Shown: positions 22,434-29,022 of the stretch, piece after piece
Position numbering within the stretch: position 1 is the stretch's first letter
Layout of the letters: every line of letters starts with the position of its first letter
Source: Oscillospiraceae bacterium
GTDB taxonomy: Bacteria > Bacillota > Clostridia > Saccharofermentanales > Fastidiosipilaceae
NCBI GenBank assembly: GCA_028704415.1
Contig: JAQWFM010000027.1
Coordinates: forward strand, 1 to 32,031
DNA: 32,031 nt
Direction: 5' to 3'
The notes under the pieces: generated by a model
Database searches by the model: none
The model's input: the letters and a program-made list of their open reading frames with translations, nothing else
What the model was told of the DNA's origin: nothing
Position numbers and translations under genes: made by a program

Positions 22434-23424
22434 GTTGATCACTCCCTCTAAAATCCAGCACAGCTTTAAAGGCGCGGGAAGAAAAAGCCGCCGCAAACGC
22501 CTCCGGCTGATAGCGCTCCACCTCCGGCAGGCTGACCCAGCCTTTTTCAAGCAGGCGCAAAGCCGGCTCAAACGGGCCGCAGCGGCTGCCGTCAATTTGA
22601 ATTTCCCTGACAACAATTTCACTCATGTCTATCTGGCTCAGGTCTGCGTAAGTACTCTTGACAATGAGCCGGCCACCGGATCGGGTTAAGGCAATAGCCG
22701 TAGTCAGGCCCGCTGGCTGGCCGGTGGCATCTACAACGACCTCATAGGTTCCTTCTGCCTGCAAAAGCGTGCGGGCAAAGGGAGCAAAGCGCTCCAGTTT
22801 GTCCTGGTGACGGCCGATAACCGTTACCGGAGCGCCACTGAGGGCCAGTACCTGTGCGACCATAAATGCCAGCCGGCCGTCTCCCAGAACCGCCAGTTCC
22901 TGAGAGGGCCTGATATGATGTTGTTCAGGTATCTCAAGCGCCGCGGCCAGCGGCTCGCAGTACACTGCCTGTTCATCCGCCAGTGAATCCGGCACCACGT
23001 GCAGTAGCTCCGTCGGCAAGGTCATATACTCCGCAAAGCAGCCATCTTTACCAGATATGCCCGGTACCCGGCGGTTACTGCAGTGATGCGGCCGGCCGCT
23101 GCGGCAGTACAGGCAGTGATGGCAAACCAGATTAATTTCCCCGCAGACACGGCGGCCGGTCAGTTCCGGCTGATCTGACCGGACCACCCGGGCTACAAAT
23201 TCATGACCCATGACCCCCTGAAAATCCGGCCGGTAGCCACGCAAAATTTCCTTATCGGTATTGCAGACCCCCGCCAGCAGTATTTTCAGCAGGCTCTCCC
23301 CCGGCTGCGGTTCCGGTAAAGGTCGTTGGGGCTGCCAAACAGCTTTTTGTCCGTCAAATACCACCGCGCGCATATATCCCGGTCTTGTGGCCGCCGGCGC
23401 TGCCGCCTGATCCTCAGCTGACAT
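22426..23424 (-). CDS. Zinc-dependent alcohol dehydrogenase (MDR superfamily)
   Basis: A 332-residue medium-chain dehydrogenase. The catalytic zinc cysteine is in GVCNTDKEILRG, and GHEFVARV carries the His-Glu pair. Four structural-zinc cysteines lie in the CHHCLYCRSGRPHHC segment, and the nucleotide fold starts at LAVLGDGRLAFMVAQ. It would oxidise an alcohol or reduce an aldehyde with NAD(P)H. Translational overlap with mtnA suggests that it works on a product of that branch, perhaps methylthioacetaldehyde or acetaldehyde. The start at 23424 has GGAGG at a long 13-base spacing. An ATG at 23373, which gives the more usual MRAVVFDG N-terminus, is a real alternative. Confidence 0.87.
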   Translation of the reverse strand: MSAEDQAAAPAATRPGYMRAVVFDGQKAVWQPQRPLPEPQPGESLLKILLAGVCNTDKEILRGYRPDFQGVMGHEFVARVVRSDQPELTGRRVCGEINLVCHHCLYCRSGRPHHCSNRRVPGISGKDGCFAEYMTLPTELLHVVPDSLADEQAVYCEPLAAALEIPEQHHIRPSQELAVLGDGRLAFMVAQVLALSGAPVTVIGRHQDKLERFAPFARTLLQAEGTYEVVVDATGQPAGLTTAIALTRSGGRLIVKSTYADLSQIDMSEIVVREIQIDGSRCGPFEPALRLLEKGWVSLPEVERYQPEAFAAAFSSRAFKAVLDFRGSDQRD

Positions 23425-23443
23425 TAAACTTGCTTTACCTCCA

Positions 23444-24277
23444 TTAAATCAGGGAACTCAGTTCAGAAACCGCCGCCTGCAGCAGCCGGCTGAAATTCCC
23501 GCCGACCTTCCGGGCAGTTTCATTTACATCATCTGAACTTAACGGCTGATCAGATAAACCGGCCGCCATATTGGTGATACAGGAAATACCAGCTGTCTTA
23601 ATGCCCCGATGTCGCGCGGCAATTACTTCACAAGCCGTACTCATACCTACGGCATCCGCCCCCATGCAGCGATAAAGCCTTATCTCTGCGGGTGTTTCAA
23701 ACTGAGGGCCGGTAGTCTGCAGGTAAACGCCATTTTGCAAGGCTAAGCCGCAGTTGGCCGCCGCTTTCAGCAAGCACTGTCTCATTTCAAAATCGTATGC
23801 TTCTGTCATATCCGGGAAGCGAGGGCCCAGCCGTTCTTCATTGGGGCCAAGCAGTGGCGAAGGTACCAGGGACGCTATCTGATCTGTAATCAGCATAAAA
23901 TCCCCGACCTTGTAAGCCGGATTGACCCCGCCGGCGGCATTAGTCAGGATTAAGTGCCCGACCCCCAGGGCCGCCATCACCCTGATGGGCAAGACCACAT
24001 CAGCCATGGAATAGCCCTCGTAGTAATGAACCCGGCCCTGCATCAGGACGCAAGGAACTCCCTCAATATACGCAAAAATAAAACGGCCCTTGTGGCCCGG
24101 GGCAGTTGAATGGGGGAACCCCTCCAGTGAGCCATACGGTACCACGGCCTCCGCTTTTACCTGATCCGCAAAGTCACCCAGTCCGCTGCCTAAGACTAAA
24201 CCCAATTTAGGTTGAAACCCTGTTTGTTGCTTAATTGCCTGACAAATCCGGTCGATCCGCTCGCTGTCCTGCCGCAT
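23444..24277 (-). CDS. Purine nucleoside phosphorylase, trimeric PNP family
   Basis: A 277-residue enzyme, the standard length for trimeric PNP (DeoD2/PunA type). The phosphate-binding LGLVLGSGLGDF is near residue 27, then GRVHYYEGYSM, LTNAAGGVNP, and GPQFETPAEIR with the purine-binding glutamate. MSTACEVIAARH follows, then ITNMAAGLS with the asparagine that selects 6-oxopurines. It cleaves inosine, guanosine and analogues to base and pentose-1-phosphate. The Glu/Asn pair fits an inosine-type substrate, which agrees with a deaminase in the same operon. AGGAGG lies seven bases before the ATG. It is the first gene of the salvage operon, behind an extended -10 promoter. Confidence 0.93.
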   Translation of the reverse strand: MRQDSERIDRICQAIKQQTGFQPKLGLVLGSGLGDFADQVKAEAVVPYGSLEGFPHSTAPGHKGRFIFAYIEGVPCVLMQGRVHYYEGYSMADVVLPIRVMAALGVGHLILTNAAGGVNPAYKVGDFMLITDQIASLVPSPLLGPNEERLGPRFPDMTEAYDFEMRQCLLKAAANCGLALQNGVYLQTTGPQFETPAEIRLYRCMGADAVGMSTACEVIAARHRGIKTAGISCITNMAAGLSDQPLSSDDVNETARKVGGNFSRLLQAAVSELSSLI

Positions 24278-24321
24278 TTTAGCCCTCCTGCCCCAGGCAG
24301 CCCTACGCTGCTGCTGCTGTC

Positions 24322-24330
24322 AGTATAGCA
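24322..24330 (-). promoter_or_regulatory. Extended -10 promoter of the nucleoside salvage operon
   Basis: On the minus strand TGCTATACT gives an extended -10 about 45 bases upstream of the PNP start, with no clear -35 box. It is identical to the nitroreductase promoter element. Confidence 0.5.
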
Positions 24331-24372
24331 CAAGCCGACTGCACAGGAGCCGTCCGGCAAGCGGATATCAGC

Positions 24373-24397
24373 TGTGGTCCGGCTGAGTCAGACCACA
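24373..24397. repeat. 7-bp inverted repeat between PNP and DtxR genes, candidate operator
   Basis: TGTGGTC (24373-24379) and GACCACA (24391-24397) form a perfect inverted repeat with an 11-base spacer in the divergent region. It lies upstream of both promoters, at about 43 bases from the PNP extended -10, where an activator or repressor could act. Confidence 0.4.
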
Positions 24398-24414
24398 CAG
24401 ATGCACAATCAGGG

Positions 24415-24426
24415 TTTAGCCCTAAG
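24415..24426. repeat. TTTAG-CC-CTAA site upstream of the DtxR-family gene
   Basis: TTTAGCCCTAAG contains TTAG and CTAA half-sites resembling the core of DtxR/IdeR boxes and the half-sites at 5348-5364 and 13404-13419. It lies just upstream of the promoter of the DtxR-family gene and may be an autoregulatory site. The match is short. Confidence 0.35.
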
Positions 24427-24447
24427 CTTCTCTTTTAGTTAATTTTT

Positions 24448-24456
24448 TGCTACAAT
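24448..24456 (+). promoter_or_regulatory. Extended -10 promoter of the DtxR-family gene
   Basis: TGCTACAAT is an extended -10 about 65 bases before the start codon. The DNA upstream is T-rich but has no consensus -35. Confidence 0.45.
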
Positions 24457-24520
24457 AAGAACAGTTTACATTTTTTATCTTCAGGCGCTCAGCGCTTAGA
24501 ATGACCAAGGTGGTACAACC

Positions 24521-24985
24521 ATGAAATTACAGGAGTCATCTGAAAACTATCTGGAAAATATTCTGATCTTGCAACTCCGGCAGGGTGAAGTTCATTCAAT
24601 TGACCTGGCTAATGAGATGAACTTTTCTAAGCCCTCTATAAGCCGTGCGGTGCATCTCCTGGCAGATAATGGTTATCTCGAAATTGAAGATGACGGGCGT
24701 CTGGTTTTGACGGAGCTGGGTGAAAGCACGGCCGCCCATGTTTATCAACGGCACTTGACCTTGCAACAATTCCTGCTTCACCTGCAGGTAGATGCGGAAA
24801 CGGCAGCGCAGGATGCCTGCCGCATGGAGCATGTTATTTCTCAGGAGACGTTTGACGCTATCCGCAATTGGCTGACCAAGTGCGGGATTGACCATCCTCA
24901 GGCTACGCCGGAGTCCATTTTTGCTTATAATAAGCGCCTGATTGCTGCTCAGCGGGAGCAACAGGAGGCTGAAGCGCAGGGCTGA
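24521..24985 (+). CDS. DtxR/IdeR-family metal-dependent transcriptional regulator
   Basis: A 154-residue regulator with an N-terminal winged helix (residues 1-70, including SKPSISRAVHLLADNGYLE) and a metal-binding dimerisation domain. It lacks the C-terminal SH3-like domain of full-length DtxR. Metal ligands read Glu in NYLENI, His in YQRHLTLQQF and CRMEHVIS. The Cys-Glu-His pattern matches the iron-type DtxR (CRWEH) rather than the Mn-type MntR, which has Glu at the Cys position. In the presence of Fe(II) such proteins repress iron-uptake genes; none is in this window. AAGGTGG lies seven bases before the ATG. It is convergent with the mur fusion gene. Confidence 0.9.
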   Translation: MKLQESSENYLENILILQLRQGEVHSIDLANEMNFSKPSISRAVHLLADNGYLEIEDDGRLVLTELGESTAAHVYQRHLTLQQFLLHLQVDAETAAQDACRMEHVISQETFDAIRNWLTKCGIDHPQATPESIFAYNKRLIAAQREQQEAEAQG

Positions 24986-25079
24986 GTTCATCGCTGAGGT
25001 CAATATTGCAGCCGGCAGCTTCAGGCAATAAGCAGCCTCTTTCCCGGATACCATGAAGAAGGCTGCCGGTCAATTCAGG

Positions 25080-25101
25080 TAAAACTAAAGCCGGCGGCTT
25101 T
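25080..25101 (-). terminator. Short hairpin after the murL-murD gene
   Basis: AAAGCC-GGC-GGCTTT (25087-25101) is a perfect six-pair stem between the convergent genes. On the minus strand it is followed by AGTTTT. It is a weak candidate terminator. A longer CCGGCAGC/GCTGCCGG inverted repeat (25010-25080 area) lies next to it. Confidence 0.4.
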
Positions 25102-25124
25102 GGGAGGAGCAGCGGCAGCCCCGC

Positions 25125-28100
25125 CTACATGGTGGTACCAGTCTGGCGGCTCGCCTGGATCAAAACCTGCCGGCGAAAATCATCTCCCCTGGCTTCAAAG
25201 TTTTTATAACAATTATATGAGGAAGCAGCCGGTGATAACAGACAGCTGCTGCCCTTGGGCGTCAGAAGGTAAGCCAGCCGGACCGCGGCCGCCATGTTTT
25301 CCGCGGCCACTGCCCGTTCAGGCCATGCCGGTTGCATAGCCTCCAGCACCTGCCTGCCCGTATCGGGTAAACATATAAAATGGCTCACCGAGCTTTTTTG
25401 CAAATACTGAATAAACGCCTGATAATCCAGGCCCCGGTCCATACCACCCACAATTAATGTTTCCACATTGCCTAAAGTCTCAATTGCATACTCCGTCGCG
25501 CGGGGAATGGTGGCAATGGAGTCATTATAAAAATGAATACCGTTAAAATCACCCAGGTACTCGCAGCGGTGCGGTATCCCCGGAAAGCTGCGGATACCGG
25601 CAAGGATATTGTCGGTGGAAATGCCCAGTTCGTGGCAGACTGCCGCTGCAAACGCCAGATCATAAGCGTGATGCCGGCCAGTGAGATGCGGATTAAGCCT
25701 GCGCAAAGCTTCGCCATCGGCTTCCCGGATCCGCTTAACCCGGCCCCGCAGCACCCCGTCACAACGCTGCTTCAGGTCCGTGTCATCCTCATTCAGGAAA
25801 AAACACTGCGAAGGCTGCTGCCATCTGGCGATGTTGAGCTTGCTGTCACAGTATTCATCATATGAACGATAGTGATCCAGGTGTTCTTCATAAAGGTTGG
25901 TGATCAAAGCCAGCGGCGGTGAAGCCTGGACAAACTGGAGCTGATGGCAGGATAGTTCCAGTACGGCTATATCTCCCGCCGCAATCTGCTCATAAGCATC
26001 CAAAACTGCTACACCAATATTACCCATCAGCCAGGTCTTCCAGCCGCTGCCGCGGCAAATATCTGCAATTATGGTTGAGGTAGTGGTTTTTCCCTTAGTA
26101 CCGGTTACACCCACCAGTCTTGCTGTTGGCGGGAAACGCAGAAATAAGTCAATCTGGCCGCTGATTTCAGTGTGTGGAAACGCTTTCAGGATACCCGGAG
26201 CCAACCAGGTTTCAGTGTAGTCCTTAAAACTGATGCCAGGGCTTTTTAATACCAGGTCATACTGGGGCATAGCGTTGAGATAATCCGCTCCAGTATATAC
26301 GTGCAGGCGGACCTGCGGGCCCAGGTCTGGCAGGGTGACCGGTCTGGCATCGGCTATACCCAGCAGGGGCCGTCCCAGGGCCTCATAATGGCGAAGTATA
26401 AACCTTAGTGACGACTGCCCTTCACGCCCCATCCCCAAAATCAGGATTCGTTTATGCGCCAAATAGGCCAGCAGATGTTCCAGCGGTCCCTGGATTTTGC
26501 CGGTCTGCCGGATCTGGTCTGCCGGCCAGGCCAGCATACCCTCAAGACAGGGTCTGAAGGGCAGCGGGATAGCCTGCCCATTTTGCCAGCCTGACAGCAA
26601 AGCCAGTAAAGCCGGATCTGCCTGGGGCTGACGGCAGCTGGCCGGAGTAAGGGGATCCGGCTGCGCAAGGCTGACTCCGGGCAGCCTGCCTGCCGCAACC
26701 AGATCCAGGAAATGCCGCCATAGCAAAGGCAAATCGTCTTCCGCAACACCGCTTGCCACAGCCTGCCGGATCGCCAGAGTCAAAGCCAGGCGCACTTCAC
26801 CAACCGTACCCACACATTCAAAGGGTTTTGCTGCCGTCAGGCCGCAGAGCTCATCCAAAATGGAGCTTAATTCCGGATCATCAAACAGATCTTTGCCCCA
26901 AATATCACGTAAAGCGGATAAGGACATAAACGGCGCCAGAATAATGGCGACAAACAGGCACTTGGCGCAATGGCCGCACCACAGGTTTTGCTTACTGCCG
27001 ACATTGCAGGAACGAAACACTTGATAAAAGGCTGGGTAGCGCGCAAAGTCACGGGCAATCAGGATTTCAGCAAACGGGCGCAACAGGCTGAAATAGTAAA
27101 CCTGATCACCCAGATAAGCGGCGGTATACCGGCGAAAATCAGCTTCAAAAGCGTAGCTTTTAGAGTACTGATGGTTGACATCGGTGCCGGCCACAGACGG
27201 CTCATCCGCAGATGCTTCATTAGATAAAACGACAAAAGGGATCTGCCAGACCCAGGCGGTGTAGTAGCTTGAAAAAGCCAGTAAGGCAGAAAAGGGCGTG
27301 TGGCCGTTCAAAAAGCCCAGCTGATTTAAGCTAAGCAAAGTCTGATCCAGTTTGCGGTGTACAATCAGCTGATCCTCAGCGGCAATCCCCGCCAAAGCCA
27401 TGCACGTCAGGGCTGCCGGTCCGGGGTTGACGCCAAAAGCATAACGGCGGATATTGAGCGACCTGGTGCGCATTAAGGTTACCACCGAATCCTTGCCGCC
27501 GCCGACCGGAATCAGGCAGCTTGATCCCGGTTCAGACTCGGCAGCCGGCGCTGCGGCCGGGTTGCTCAGAACTGCCGCCGGGGGGGCTGCCTTAATGGTC
27601 AGCAGATCCTTCGATTGTAAGTCCAGTCCGTTGCGGTATAAAAACTCACCTAACCCCTGGTAGAACAATTTAAGCCACCAGTCTCTTTCAGCGGCATCAA
27701 GACCTGCCGCCCGCACGGTAAAGAGGGGGCTGCAGCAGGCTTTCCAGTAACTGATACTTTCCATCAGGCCAAGACAAAAAAGGCTGCGCAGGGCCAGCGG
27801 ATCCAGGGCTCTCCGGGTCACCGCCTCAGGCTCCTCTCCACAGTGTTCCGGCAGCGGAAAGCTAAGCTCAGGGCGAAAATCCGCCAGACCCGGGACAGAA
27901 AAGTCATAGATAACCTGTAGGCGCGCCGGCTGGCGGGTTAGCCAGAATCCCTTATAGATAAACTCAGGATAGGCTTGGCGCAAGCGCCTGAAGCGCTGCG
28001 GGTTGCTGGTCTGGGTCCAACTCAGATTAGCCGGACTAAAAGTCTCAGGGGTTATAAATTGAGGAGCGGCCGGCCGGCCCTGACTGGGCTGCAGCTGTCC

Positions 28101-28196
28101 ATTTATATAATAGTAATACTGCAAGCCGGGCGCGGCCGCAGCTCTGCTGTTATCCGGTTGGGCATCAGCTTGCTTTGAAGCAGATATCTGACTCAT
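25125..28196 (-). CDS. MurL-MurD fusion: glycopeptidyl-glutamate epimerase plus UDP-MurNAc-L-Ala glutamate ligase
   Basis: A 1023-residue two-enzyme protein. Residues 1 to about 570 match the MurL pattern: a PP-loop-like PVGGGKDSVVTL near 232, NGHTPFSALLAF near 300, and LSNEASADEP leading to DVNHQYSKSYAFE near 335. FRSCN and the cysteine-rich WCGHCAKC follow near 407. Residues from about 583 are a complete MurD: ILGMGREGQSS (586), VGVTGTKGKTTT P-loop (699), ELSCHQLQF, NLYEEHLDHY, YNDSIATIP (890) and LLSPAASSY near the end. MurD2 with MurL is known in Xanthomonas to add L-Glu to UDP-MurNAc-L-Ala and then epimerise it to D-Glu, replacing the MurI route. The start is taken at the ATG at 28196; a TTG at 28235 is possible, but neither has a close ribosome binding site. 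Confidence 0.85.
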   Translation of the reverse strand: MSQISASKQADAQPDNSRAAAAPGLQYYYYINGQLQPSQGRPAAPQFITPETFSPANLSWTQTSNPQRFRRLRQAYPEFIYKGFWLTRQPARLQVIYDFSVPGLADFRPELSFPLPEHCGEEPEAVTRRALDPLALRSLFCLGLMESISYWKACCSPLFTVRAAGLDAAERDWWLKLFYQGLGEFLYRNGLDLQSKDLLTIKAAPPAAVLSNPAAAPAAESEPGSSCLIPVGGGKDSVVTLMRTRSLNIRRYAFGVNPGPAALTCMALAGIAAEDQLIVHRKLDQTLLSLNQLGFLNGHTPFSALLAFSSYYTAWVWQIPFVVLSNEASADEPSVAGTDVNHQYSKSYAFEADFRRYTAAYLGDQVYYFSLLRPFAEILIARDFARYPAFYQVFRSCNVGSKQNLWCGHCAKCLFVAIILAPFMSLSALRDIWGKDLFDDPELSSILDELCGLTAAKPFECVGTVGEVRLALTLAIRQAVASGVAEDDLPLLWRHFLDLVAAGRLPGVSLAQPDPLTPASCRQPQADPALLALLSGWQNGQAIPLPFRPCLEGMLAWPADQIRQTGKIQGPLEHLLAYLAHKRILILGMGREGQSSLRFILRHYEALGRPLLGIADARPVTLPDLGPQVRLHVYTGADYLNAMPQYDLVLKSPGISFKDYTETWLAPGILKAFPHTEISGQIDLFLRFPPTARLVGVTGTKGKTTTSTIIADICRGSGWKTWLMGNIGVAVLDAYEQIAAGDIAVLELSCHQLQFVQASPPLALITNLYEEHLDHYRSYDEYCDSKLNIARWQQPSQCFFLNEDDTDLKQRCDGVLRGRVKRIREADGEALRRLNPHLTGRHHAYDLAFAAAVCHELGISTDNILAGIRSFPGIPHRCEYLGDFNGIHFYNDSIATIPRATEYAIETLGNVETLIVGGMDRGLDYQAFIQYLQKSSVSHFICLPDTGRQVLEAMQPAWPERAVAAENMAAAVRLAYLLTPKGSSCLLSPAASSYNCYKNFEARGDDFRRQVLIQASRQTGTTM

Positions 28197-28267
28197 GAAT
28201 CTGGAACAGTCCTTTCCCTGGTACCGGCTCACCAAAGGATAGTAAGCCAGAGTATGCAGCTATGAAA

Positions 28268-28297
28268 TTGCCCGTAAGAAGTGATTGATGTTATAAT
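28268..28297 (+). promoter_or_regulatory. Promoter of the MerR-type gene
   Basis: TTGCCC (28268-28273), an 18-base spacer and a perfect TATAAT (28292-28297) preceded by TG make an extended -10 promoter. The start codon follows 66 bases later. Confidence 0.6.
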
Positions 28298-28362
28298 TGC
28301 ATTTGATCCGGGCTACTAAAGGGTCTTAGGATATTATAACAAAACGCCAAAGGAGTCACACA

Positions 28363-28941
28363 ATGGATCTGGGTGAGGTTTCCTCCGTAACCGGTCTGGA
28401 CAAATCAACCATTGCTTATTATGTTGATCAAAAGATCGTCACGCCATTGTATCCTCACCGCCGCCGGGCGGATGAGGCAGAATACGCTGAAGAAGACTTA
28501 TCCCGGCTGAAGGCCTGCGCTAATCTCCGCCGCCTGGACCTGCCTCTGGATCAAGTGCGTGACGTTTTAAGCAATCGTGAGTCTGCGGCTAAGATCCTGG
28601 TGGACTATTACGGGGTGCTGAAAAAACGGCTTGACAATGAGCAAGCCAGGATGAGTTGTTTGCAACAGCTCGACCTGGGGCAGTTTGAGGATATCAGGGA
28701 GATTGTTGATATCTTTGCGGAGCTTAAACTGGACTTGCCGCTGCCCGGCCGAGATACTGACCATGACGCAGACCGTGAAAGGCGGCTGACTTTTAATAAA
28801 ATGCGCGCGGAGCTATATGAGCTTGAGACTGCCAGGCAACAATTATCCCGCAGCAAATCCCGGTATTTCCGCCTGATGCTGATTTTTCTGTTTTTGTTTA
28901 TTGCCTGTCTGGGTTGGATCCTCAGTCCCTATTTGTTCTGA
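28363..28941 (+). CDS. MerR-type regulator with C-terminal membrane anchor
   Basis: A 192-residue protein. Residues 1 to about 70 form a MerR-type winged helix: EVSSVTGLDKSTIAYYVDQKIVTP, then a YAEEDLSRLKACANLRRLDLPLDQVRDVL segment. A helical region (75-115) probably dimerises. The last 26 residues are a single transmembrane helix (LMLIFLFLFIACLGWIL) with a short tail. No effector-binding cysteine cluster is visible. The anchor would hold a DNA-binding protein at the membrane. It has AAGGAG eight bases before the ATG and is followed 81 bases later by the cell-wall amidase gene, so a link to envelope control is plausible but unproven. Confidence 0.82.
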   Translation: MDLGEVSSVTGLDKSTIAYYVDQKIVTPLYPHRRRADEAEYAEEDLSRLKACANLRRLDLPLDQVRDVLSNRESAAKILVDYYGVLKKRLDNEQARMSCLQQLDLGQFEDIREIVDIFAELKLDLPLPGRDTDHDADRERRLTFNKMRAELYELETARQQLSRSKSRYFRLMLIFLFLFIACLGWILSPYLF

Positions 28942-28970
28942 GTAAGCCTCCCCTTGCCGGCTTTATCATG

Positions 28971-28999
28971 TTGCCTGCCTGACTGATCCCTGCCATATT
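28971..28999 (+). promoter_or_regulatory. Possible promoter of the amidase gene
   Basis: TTGCCT (28971-28976) and CATATT (28994-28999) are separated by 17 bases, 24 bases before the amidase start. Both boxes are imperfect, and read-through from the MerR-type gene is also possible. Confidence 0.3.
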
Positions 29000-29022
29000 T
29001 ATTAGTAGATTAGAGGATTCAC

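Noticed and set aside
22434-22622. 63-residue N-terminal extension of MtnA
   Set aside because: It overlaps the dehydrogenase gene in another frame, is Arg/Leu/Cys-rich low-quality sequence and is absent from MtnA proteins.
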